From DATMTS01 sp035564555 (GTDB lineage: Bacteria > Actinomycetota > Actinomycetes > Actinomycetales > Microbacteriaceae), in the NCBI GenBank assembly GCA_035564555.1, contig DATMTS010000055.1, forward strand, positions 1 through 64,000: a DNA stretch of 64,000 bases. Reading direction: 5' to 3'. The notes beneath the pieces are model-generated. The model was not told the DNA's origin. It was given only the letters and a program-made list of their open reading frames with translations, and did not search any database. A program made the translations under genes and the position numbers. The stretch's first letter is position 1. Every line of letters begins with the position of its first letter. Positions 57,645 to 64,000 of this stretch are shown here, piece after piece.

Positions 57645-58508
57645 TCAGTACCAGTTCATGGCCTGCGAATGGCTCCAGGCCGCACAAGGGGTGCCGTATC
57701 CGCGCGCGATGTAGTCGAGACCCCAGGTGATCTGGGTCGCGGCGTTGGAGGCCCAGTCGCTGCCCGCCGCCGCCATCTTGCTCGCCGGCAGGGCCTGCGG
57801 GATGCCGCCGGCACCACTGGACGAGTTGTACGCCTGGTAGTTCCAACCCGACTCCTTGTCCCACAGGTTCACCAGGCACTGGAACTCGCCGTCGCCCCAA
57901 CCGTGCTGACTCGACGCGAGCTCCCGCGCGACGGCTTTCGCCCCGGAGGGCGTGTTCGCGGCGGCACGCTGTGCGGCCACCGCCCGTTCGTGCGCGGCGG
58001 CCGCCGCGCGGTCGTGTGCCGCAGCCGCGGCCTCGGCGGTTGCGATCGCCTTCGTGGTTGCCGCCGTGAGGCTCTGCACGGAGTCGACATCGAGCCTGGC
58101 ATACGCCCGCAGCCGGTCGGCCAGCCGGACGAGCGGCTTCACATCCGCTTTCGTACGCACGTGCTTGACGACGGCGTCGGCCTGCGCCAGTGTGCGGGCG
58201 GCCGTGGAGTCGATACGCGACTTCACCAGCTTCGGGTAGATGCTCAGCTGATCGTGGTGCAGGCCGGTCGATTCGGTGAGCTGCTCGGTGGCGGCGACCC
58301 GATGGTCTTGAAGCTTCTGCGCGTTCTGCGCGGCGGAGACGCCCAGGGCGGCCGGGGTCGCCATCGAGGCGATAGTCAGCAGGGTTGCTGCGACCGAGGT
58401 CAGGGTTCGGGTGGAGAAGAGTGGGGCGGTGAGGTAACGGGTCGAAAAGCGCAAAAGTGTCCAATTCTCGGGTCTTCCCTGCCGGTCAGCCCGCTCGTGC
58501 ATCGGCAC
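57645..58508 (-). CDS. Secreted transglycosylase-like cell-wall lytic protein
   Basis: Probable peptidoglycan lyase of 287 residues. A signal segment (LTSVAATLLTIASMATPAALGVSAA) follows a 35-residue positively charged lead; then a helical, Ala-rich coiled-coil stalk (about 60-200); and a C-terminal lysozyme-fold domain of the aggregation-promoting-factor/transglycosylase type: CLVNLWDKESGWNYQAYNSSSGAGGIPQALPASKM with the catalytic Glu in KESGW, ending TWGLDYIARGYGTPCAAWSHSQ. The true start may be downstream (for example the TTG near 58453), giving a normal-length signal peptide. A long upstream region probably holds its leader. Confidence 0.82.
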   Translation of the reverse strand: MPMHERADRQGRPENWTLLRFSTRYLTAPLFSTRTLTSVAATLLTIASMATPAALGVSAAQNAQKLQDHRVAATEQLTESTGLHHDQLSIYPKLVKSRIDSTAARTLAQADAVVKHVRTKADVKPLVRLADRLRAYARLDVDSVQSLTAATTKAIATAEAAAAAHDRAAAAAHERAVAAQRAAANTPSGAKAVARELASSQHGWGDGEFQCLVNLWDKESGWNYQAYNSSSGAGGIPQALPASKMAAAGSDWASNAATQITWGLDYIARGYGTPCAAWSHSQAMNWY

Positions 58509-58905
58509 GCGCGCGGCAACAGGACGGGTCAGGCGAGATGATGCCGTCGACGATCCTGGGCAGGCTGATCACCCCGGCGCCGCACGCGCTTCCGCCGCGA
58601 CGCACCCTGCAGGGCACGCGCGACGGTCGGGTTCGCGCACGGACGCGCCCACGCATGACGTGAGCGGCCAAGGCCGTTGCCGGTGGTCCTTCACAAGACC
58701 GGATGCCACCCGTCGCCGGGCGCTGCCCGGCTGCGGAATGCCGGCATCCCCGGCAAACCCGCGCCACGTTACGTGCCGATTCTGGACAGATCGTGCCAAA
58801 GTCCTGGTCAAGCCATGTGTATGCATTCGAGCGGCGACGGCTACGGCGCCCGTATCGCCCCCGGGGCTTTGCCCGTAGCGTGGGGTGGACGACCAAGGAG
58901 GCTCC
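58509..58905. other. 397-nt intergenic region between divergent genes
   Basis: No convincing gene. It holds two short perfect hairpins, GCCGGGC-GCT-GCCCGGC (58715-58731) and TGCCGG/CCGGCA (58739-58755), and probably the promoters and a structured leader of the lytic protein gene. A -10-like TAGCGT lies at 58876-58881 in front of the ABC gene. I cannot assign a riboswitch class. Confidence 0.5.
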
Positions 58906-59787
58906 GTGCTCGAACTGCACGACATCACACGATCGTTCGACTCCCGGCGGGTGCTGCACGACGTCGGTTTCGGCGTCGCCCCCGGCAAGCTCACCGGCTT
59001 CGTCGGTGCCAACGGCGCAGGCAAGACCACGACCATGCGCATCATCCTCGGTGTGCTCTCCGCCGACTCGGGAACGGTCACCCTCGACGGCGCCGCGCTC
59101 ACCGCATCCGATCGTCGCCGCTTCGGCTACATGCCCGAGGAGCGCGGTCTATACCCGAAGATGCGTCTTGCCGAGCAACTCACCTACCTCGCGCGACTGC
59201 ATGGCTGCGGCCACGTCGCAGCACGAGCCAACGCGCGCGCCCTGCTCGAGCGCCTCGGCCTCGCCGAACGCGCCGACGATCCGGTCGAGAAACTGTCGCT
59301 GGGCAACCAGCAGCGCGCTCAGATCGCCGCGGCTCTCGTGCACGATCCCGCCGTGCTGGTGCTCGACGAACCGTTCTCCGGGCTCGATCCGCTGGCGGTG
59401 GAGACGGTGCAGACGGTTCTGAAGGAATACGCCGCGCGCGGGGTTCCCGTGTTGTTCTCCTCGCACCAACTCGACATCGTCGAGCGGATCTGCGACGACC
59501 TGGTGATCATCGCTGACGGCGAGGTGCGCGCGGCCGGGTCGCGCGCGGCGTTACGCGCCGAGTACTCGCAGCCGCGCTACGAGTTGCTGCTGCCCGAGGA
59601 CGCCGGCTGGATCGCCGCCGAACCCGGCGTCGCGGTCGTGCACCTCGACGACGGCTACGCGCTCTTCGAGGCGTCACCCGATGTCGCCCAGCGTGTTCTG
59701 CATGCCGCGATCGGCCGCGGACCGGTGGCCGGGTTCTCCCCCCTGCAACCGTCACTGGCGCAGATCTTCCGTGAGGTCGTGGGATGA
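58906..59787 (+). CDS. ABC transporter ATP-binding protein (NatA-like)
   Basis: ATPase of an ABC-2 exporter, 293 residues. Walker A GANGAGKT, Q-loop YMPEERGLYPKMRL, signature LSLGNQQRAQIAAAL (the variant LSLGNQQ typical of NatA-type ATPases), Walker B VLVLDEPFSGLDPLAVE, H-loop LFSSHQLDIVERI. The C-terminal 75 residues are a substrate/regulatory extension. I chose the GTG at 58906 with AAGGAG 5 nt upstream; 58885 is possible. It overlaps the permease gene by 4 nt. Confidence 0.9.
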   Translation: MLELHDITRSFDSRRVLHDVGFGVAPGKLTGFVGANGAGKTTTMRIILGVLSADSGTVTLDGAALTASDRRRFGYMPEERGLYPKMRLAEQLTYLARLHGCGHVAARANARALLERLGLAERADDPVEKLSLGNQQRAQIAAALVHDPAVLVLDEPFSGLDPLAVETVQTVLKEYAARGVPVLFSSHQLDIVERICDDLVIIADGEVRAAGSRAALRAEYSQPRYELLLPEDAGWIAAEPGVAVVHLDDGYALFEASPDVAQRVLHAAIGRGPVAGFSPLQPSLAQIFREVVG

Positions 59788-60878
59788 GCGGCGCATCTGG
59801 CGGGGCGGCACCTCGCGATGCCGTGTGGCTCGTCGCCCAGCGCGAGATGGTCTCCCGGCTGCGCAGCAAGGCCTTCCTCATCTCGACCGGCATCCTGCTA
59901 CTGGCCGTACTCGCCTCCGTGCTGGTCGGCGGCCTGCTCAGCACCGGCAGTACACCGCCCACCGTCGCCGTCGTCGGTTCCGCCGCCACAGTCGTCGGGC
60001 ATGCCGACGGTCTCAAGGCGGTGCCGGCGCCCGACTCGGATGCCGCTGAGCGGATGGTGCGCTCGGGCAAGGTCGACGCCGCAGTCATACCCGATGATTC
60101 GACGCCGGCCCACGTCGCGGTGATCGGCAGGAGCGGTGTTCCCAACTCCGTCGTCGAGCAGCTCAGCATCTCGCCGAAGGTCACCCTGCTGGAGCCGTCG
60201 AAGCAGCCGGCGCTCCTCACCTATCTCGTCGCGCTCGGCTTCGGGCTGGTGTTCTTCATGTCGGCCATGACCTTCGGCCAGACCATCGCGCAGAGCGTGG
60301 TCGAGGAGAAGCAGACCAGGGTCGTGGAGATCCTGCTGTCGACGATCAGCGCCCGCACCCTGATGGCCGGCAAGGTGCTCGGCAACAGCCTGCTGGCGTT
60401 CGCCCAGATCGCCGCCATCACCGCGCTGACCACGGGGGCGCTGCTGGCAACAGGGCAGAAGGTGCTGCTGACGAACCTCGGGCCGAGCGTGATCTGGTTC
60501 GCCGTGTTCTTCGTCGTCGGGTTCGTGATGATCGCCGCGCTGTACGCGGCGACGGCTGCGCTCGTCTCCCGGCAGGAGGACGTCGGCTCGGCTACCGCAC
60601 CCGTGATGATGCTCGTGCTGCTGCCGTACATCCTGGTCATCTCGTTCAACAACAATGCGACCGTGCTCGGCATCATGTCGTACGTTCCGTTCTCGGCGAT
60701 GGTCGGCATGCCGATGCGCCTGTTCACCGGGGCCGCCCAGTGGTGGGAGCCGCTGTTGTCTCTGCTGATCCTGCTCCTGACCGCTGCCGCTGTCATCGTG
60801 ATCGGCGCCAGCATCTACGGCAATTCGCTGTTGCGCACCGGCGCCCGGGTCAGGTTCACCGAGGCGCTGCGCGGCTGA
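59784..60878 (+). CDS. ABC-2 type permease (NatB-like)
   Basis: Membrane partner of the preceding ATPase, 364 residues. One N-terminal helix (KAFLISTGILLLAVLASVLVGG), an extracytoplasmic loop (about 45-140), then five or six helices with the motif EEKQTRVVEILLSTISARTLMAGKVLGNSLLAF characteristic of ABC-2 (NatB/YhaP) exporters. Substrate unknown; sodium or drug export are family roles. ATG at 59784, translationally coupled to the ATPase. Confidence 0.9.
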   Translation: MSGASGGAAPRDAVWLVAQREMVSRLRSKAFLISTGILLLAVLASVLVGGLLSTGSTPPTVAVVGSAATVVGHADGLKAVPAPDSDAAERMVRSGKVDAAVIPDDSTPAHVAVIGRSGVPNSVVEQLSISPKVTLLEPSKQPALLTYLVALGFGLVFFMSAMTFGQTIAQSVVEEKQTRVVEILLSTISARTLMAGKVLGNSLLAFAQIAAITALTTGALLATGQKVLLTNLGPSVIWFAVFFVVGFVMIAALYAATAALVSRQEDVGSATAPVMMLVLLPYILVISFNNNATVLGIMSYVPFSAMVGMPMRLFTGAAQWWEPLLSLLILLLTAAAVIVIGASIYGNSLLRTGARVRFTEALRG

Positions 60879-60929
60879 ACCCTCGGCTTGCCGCTGTTCG
60901 CTCGGCAGTCCCTGTGACTCGCTCGGCGC

Positions 60930-61826
60930 TCAGCGGCGAGTGAGGGCGGTCTCGGACTCGACCCGGGTCAGCTTCTCGGGATTGCGCACGTAATAGAGGC
61001 CTGTCACGTGCGAGCTGTCGAAGCGCAAGGCGATGACGCCGTCGAGTTCGCCGTTCAGGCGCACCACGAGCGCGGGGCTGCCGTTGACTGCCGCGAGCGC
61101 TACGGCGAGGCCTCCGCCCGCCTTGGCCACAGTGCCGAGGATGAAACGCATCACCTTCTCGACACCGACGATGGGCCGCAGCGCGGCGCTCTTCACCCCG
61201 CCGCCGTCTGCAATCAGCACCACCTCCGGAGCGAGCACATCCAACAGGCTCTGCAGGTCTCCGGTTTGCAGAGCGAGCTGGAACGACGTGACGACCTGCC
61301 GAGCCTCGCCGGGGGAGACGGCGGTGCGCGGCCTCCGCGCATCCACGTGCTTGCGTGCGCGGTGCGCGATCTGACGCACCGCCGCCGGATTCTTGTCGAT
61401 GGCGGTCGCGATTTCCTCGTAGCTGAAGTCGAAGGCCTCGCGCAGCGTGAAGACCGCACGCTCGGTCGGCGACAAGGTCTCGAGCACGAGCATCAGGGCC
61501 ATCGACACGCTCTCCGCGAGTACGACATCCTCGGCCACGTCCGGTGCGGTGAGCATGGGCTCCGGCAGCCATGCACCGACGTACGCCTCCCTGCGCCTGC
61601 GCACCGTCCGCAACCGGTTGAGCGCTTGGCGGGTGGTGATCCTGACCAGGTAGGCGCGCCGATCGCGCACCTGTTCGAGGTCGACCTCGACCCACCGCAG
61701 CCACGTCTCCTGCAGCACGTCTTCGGCGTCGGCGGCCGAACCGAGCATCTCGTATGCGACGGTGAACAACAGGTTGCGGTGGGCGACGAAGGACTCGGTC
61801 GCCGCGTCGGCGGGCTGATTGCTCAA
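60930..61826 (-). CDS. ECF41-family RNA polymerase sigma factor
   Basis: Extracytoplasmic-function sigma factor with a fused SnoaL-like C-terminal domain. In 298 residues: region 2 (LLFTVAYEMLGSAADAEDVLQETWLRW), the ECF41 linker motif WLPEP (86-90), region 4 (LSPTERAVFTLREAFDFSYEEIATAI), then the regulatory domain with DGGG (207-210) and NPEKL (282-286), the other two signature motifs. In studied ECF41 proteins this domain controls activity in place of an anti-sigma factor. The ATG at 61826 overlaps the oxidoreductase gene by 4 nt, and a matching ECF41 promoter precedes that gene. Confidence 0.93.
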   Translation of the reverse strand: MSNQPADAATESFVAHRNLLFTVAYEMLGSAADAEDVLQETWLRWVEVDLEQVRDRRAYLVRITTRQALNRLRTVRRRREAYVGAWLPEPMLTAPDVAEDVVLAESVSMALMLVLETLSPTERAVFTLREAFDFSYEEIATAIDKNPAAVRQIAHRARKHVDARRPRTAVSPGEARQVVTSFQLALQTGDLQSLLDVLAPEVVLIADGGGVKSAALRPIVGVEKVMRFILGTVAKAGGGLAVALAAVNGSPALVVRLNGELDGVIALRFDSSHVTGLYYVRNPEKLTRVESETALTRR

Positions 61827-63007
61827 CTCCGCACGGCTTCCGTCCGGGCGGCAAGCATCCGCTGTCGCTCATGCTTGCTGCCGAATGACAGAGTGAGCAG
61901 GCCGGGCCTGCGTGCTTCGATCCCGAGTTGCTTCACGGTGCCCCAGCATATGAACGCCTTGAGCTTCGCGGCCAGTCGACCGGCGAGATAGAACCTCGTC
62001 ACCGTGTCGTTGCGGCGGGCGAACTGGAAGACGCCGGCTCGACGACCCAGGCTGATGCATTGTCCGACGAATCCGATGGCGACCGGCCTCGGCTGCTCGC
62101 CCGCGATCCGGTGCAGGACCGTCTCGGCGGCGTGGGCGCCGAGCGGGGCGGCCGCCTGACAGCTCATCCGGAGCGGCACGTCAGACGGCGCAGCGCAATC
62201 CCCGGCCGCGACGATGCACGCGTCATCAACGCTCGTCAGCGTCTCGTCAGTGAGGAGCCGACCCGCCGAGTCGGTGCTCAACCCGCTGCGCAACGCCAGA
62301 TCGGGCGCTGCGAATCCCGCCGTCCACACGGTCACCGCACTCGCCACCTCTCGACCGTCGGCAAGACGTACGGCGTCCGGCCCGACCGTTACGACCCTCG
62401 ATCCGGCGCCGTCGAGCACGGTCACCCCGAGCCTGGCCAGTTCTCCGGCCACGGCCCGCCGGCCGCGCGCATGCAGGTACGGGCCGAGCACCTCGCCGCA
62501 CACCAGCGTGACGCTGCGGCCGCATTCGGCCAATTCGGCCGCCGTCTCGATACCGGTCGGGCCCGCACCGACCACCGTCACCGGTGCCGCGGTCGTCTTC
62601 GTCGCCAAGACCTCCCGCAGTCGCTGCGCCTGCTCGAGGGAGGCGATCGGATGCGAGAACTGCGCCGCCCCTGGCACCCGCGGGTCGGCGCTACCGCTTC
62701 CCACCGCATAGATCAACCGGTCGTAGCCCAGGGCGCCTCCGCCGCCGAGGATGACCTTGCGGGCCGATGCGTCGATCCGCGTCACCGTATCGACGAGCAG
62801 CCGCACCCGAGACCCCAGCAGGTGTCGGTAGTCGACGACGGCGTCGTCCGATCCGCACACCGACTGGTGCAGCCGGATCCGCTCCACGAACATCGGCCGC
62901 GGATTGATCAGCGTCACCATCAAGTCGTCCCGCCGGGTGAGACGGTCGGCTGCGGTGACTCCGGCGTAACCTCCGCCGATCACGATGACATGGCGTCGCC
63001 CGGTCAT
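61823..63007 (-). CDS. FAD-dependent NAD(P) oxidoreductase (NDH-2-like), ECF41 target
   Basis: A two-dinucleotide-domain flavoprotein of 394 residues: FAD motif VIGGGYAGVTAADRL at the N-terminus, second Rossmann motif VVGAGPTGIETAAELAE near residue 150, and the FAD-ribityl motif CIVAAGDCAAPSD. No membrane anchor is obvious, though the C-terminus (FICWGTVKQLGIEARR) could be peripheral; type II NADH dehydrogenase or a disulfide/quinone reductase are possible. The ATG at 63007 has AAGGAG 5 nt upstream; earlier in-frame sequence lies across the promoter. First gene of the ECF41 operon. Confidence 0.87.
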   Translation of the reverse strand: MTGRRHVIVIGGGYAGVTAADRLTRRDDLMVTLINPRPMFVERIRLHQSVCGSDDAVVDYRHLLGSRVRLLVDTVTRIDASARKVILGGGGALGYDRLIYAVGSGSADPRVPGAAQFSHPIASLEQAQRLREVLATKTTAAPVTVVGAGPTGIETAAELAECGRSVTLVCGEVLGPYLHARGRRAVAGELARLGVTVLDGAGSRVVTVGPDAVRLADGREVASAVTVWTAGFAAPDLALRSGLSTDSAGRLLTDETLTSVDDACIVAAGDCAAPSDVPLRMSCQAAAPLGAHAAETVLHRIAGEQPRPVAIGFVGQCISLGRRAGVFQFARRNDTVTRFYLAGRLAAKLKAFICWGTVKQLGIEARRPGLLTLSFGSKHERQRMLAARTEAVRS

Positions 63008-63039
63008 GGGGTCTCCTTCGTTTTCAGGTTCATCGATAA

Positions 63040-63066
63040 GACACCTGATGCCCGAATGGTGTGACA
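63040..63066 (-). promoter_or_regulatory. ECF41-type promoter of the oxidoreductase-sigma operon
   Basis: Minus-strand TGTCACA (63066-63060), 16-nt spacer, TGTC (63043-63040). ECF41 promoters are known as TGTCACA, about 16 nt, CGTC; the -35 is identical and the -10 differs in one base. It lies about 33 nt before the ATG, consistent with autoregulation by the sigma factor of the same operon. Confidence 0.85.
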
Positions 63067-63119
63067 CCGGCCGGCGCACGCGCAAGAAAACTGCGTGCGC
63101 CCTGCGGAAAGATGGATGT

Positions 63120-64000
63120 GTGACCCAACGACTGCACGATCCCGACCGCCGCGGCTTCGCCTCCGACAACTACGCGGGCGTGCATCCCGAACTGCTCGCC
63201 GCGATCGAGACGGCGAACGGGGGCCACCAGATCTCCTACGGCGAAGACGCGTACACCGAGCACCTGCACGAGGTGTTCGCCCGGCACTTCGGCGAGGTCG
63301 CCGCGGTCTGTCCCGTCTTCAACGGAACCGGGGCGAACGTGGTGGGGCTGCAGTCGATGCTGCCGCGCTGGGGCGCCGTGGTCTGCACGAGCACCGCCCA
63401 CATCCACACCGACGAGAACGGAGCGCCCGAGCGCGTCGGCGGTCTCAAGCTGCTCACCGTCGACACCCCGGACGGCAAACTGACGCCGCAACTGATCGAT
63501 CGCCAGGCCTGGGGCTGGGGCGATGAGCACCGCGCGCAGCCGCTTGTCGTGTCGATCACGCAGACCACCGAGCTCGGCACGTGCTACTCGGTCGATGAGG
63601 TGCGGGCGATCGCCGAGCACGCGCACGGGTTGGGCATGAAACTGCACCTCGACGGCGCGCGCATCGCAAACGCCGCCGCTACCCTCGGGGTCCCGTTGCG
63701 TGACTTCACCACGGATGCCGGAGTCGACGTCCTGAGTTTCGGCGGCACCAAGAACGGGCTGCTGTTCGGCGAGGCCGTCGTCGTACTGAACCCGGAGGCA
63801 TCCGATGGTTTGCCGTATCTGCGCAAGCTCGACATGCAGCTCGCCTCGAAGATGCGCTTCATCTCGGCGCAGTTGATCGCACTGCTCGAAGGCGACCTCT
63901 GGCTGCGCGGTGCCCGGCACGCCAACACGATGGCGACGCGGTTGCGGGGTGCGCTGGAGGCCGCGATCGCCGCCGACGAGGTGCGCGGCCTGAGCTTCAC
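63120..64000 (+). CDS. Threonine aldolase family protein (partial, cut by window end)
   Basis: PLP-dependent, probably low-specificity L-threonine aldolase or a beta-eliminating relative. About 293 residues are visible, without the C-terminus. Family segments: RGFASDNYAGVHPELLAAIETAN, FNGTGANVVGLQSML, TAHIHTDENGAPE, HLDGARIANAA (PLP-binding Asp), and SFGGTKNG with the Schiff-base Lys211. GTG start at 63120 with GGAAAG 8 nt upstream. Divergent from the ECF41 operon, 112 nt away. Confidence 0.87.
   Translation, partial: MTQRLHDPDRRGFASDNYAGVHPELLAAIETANGGHQISYGEDAYTEHLHEVFARHFGEVAAVCPVFNGTGANVVGLQSMLPRWGAVVCTSTAHIHTDENGAPERVGGLKLLTVDTPDGKLTPQLIDRQAWGWGDEHRAQPLVVSITQTTELGTCYSVDEVRAIAEHAHGLGMKLHLDGARIANAAATLGVPLRDFTTDAGVDVLSFGGTKNGLLFGEAVVVLNPEASDGLPYLRKLDMQLASKMRFISAQLIALLEGDLWLRGARHANTMATRLRGALEAAIAADEVRGLSF

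Noticed and set aside
58790..58815. TTGACC on the minus strand as promoter of the lytic protein gene
   Set aside because: No acceptable -10 occurs 16-18 nt downstream.
58509..58860. Possible ydaO/c-di-AMP riboswitch upstream of the lytic protein gene
   Set aside because: A GTAGCCG and a GGGGTGATC occur on the minus strand in the right order, but they are too far apart and the conserved central GGAGCCGGGGA-type core is missing.
63112..63123. Three-codon upstream ORF (ATG-GAT-GTG-TGA) overlapping the threonine aldolase start
   Set aside because: The ribosome-binding sequence GGAAAG abuts its ATG directly, while it is correctly spaced for the GTG at 63120; most likely chance.

Overview
This window looks like chromosome from a high-GC actinobacterium, most likely a member of the Microbacteriaceae. 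GC is roughly two thirds. GTG, TTG and ATG starts are mixed, many starts appear leaderless, and there is a mycothiol-linked DinB/MDMPI protein, DUF3151 and DUF6421 proteins, an ECF41 sigma factor and an LAxTG sorting signal. I see no transposase, integrase, phage gene, CRISPR array, rRNA or tRNA. About 57 protein genes are packed densely on both strands, and the region reads as ordinary chromosome with several self-contained regulator-plus-target modules.

Layout. 0-2.6 kb: sugar ABC transporter binding lipoprotein and a LacI regulator with a perfect operator. 2.7-7.0 kb: TetR regulator divergent from a pyruvate dehydrogenase operon (E1 alpha, E1 beta, E2) across a long palindrome. 7.2-12.8 kb: DUF3467 protein, cyclase-fold protein, purL, thioesterase, cytosolic beta-lactamase-fold protein. 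12.8-19.9 kb: dienelactone hydrolase-like protein, EamA permease, and a minus-strand run (ABC ATPase, FtsX-type permease, chorismate mutase, SDR), then a beta-propeller lactonase and an MDMPI protein. 19.9-24.5 kb: purA and a GH127 arabinofuranosidase divergent from its LacI regulator, with matching operators. 24.6-30.7 kb: DUF3151, a YeiH-type permease divergent from LysR over a 25-bp palindrome, and a TetR / degenerate ABC ATPase / YhgE operon. 30.9-33.8 kb: secreted FMN-binding protein, ApbE flavin transferase and an RnfD-ferredoxin-reductase fusion, a trans-membrane electron-transfer unit. 33.8-38.7 kb: acetyltransferase, iron-transport-fold protein, phosphoesterase, large LuxR regulator. 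38.8-43.4 kb: a 1550-residue repeat-rich surface protein. 43.6-52.5 kb: kinase, TrmH, aconitase, HAD, GNAT, septum-type membrane protein, pyrE, xth, auxin-efflux-type permease. 52.5-57.5 kb: hydrolase, SDR, and the uncharacterised DUF6421-SDR-hydrolase operon. 57.6-64 kb: cell-wall lytic protein, ABC-2 exporter, ECF41 sigma module with its own promoter, and a threonine-aldolase-type enzyme cut by the window edge.

The most informative non-gene signals are these: a -10 hexamer (TAnnnT) placed exactly 6 or 7 nt before the start codon of 13 genes; perfect palindromic operators at five regulator/target junctions; a canonical ECF41 promoter; a palindromic repeat translated inside the E2 linker; and tandem repeats that copy a gene's own last codons together with its stop codon.
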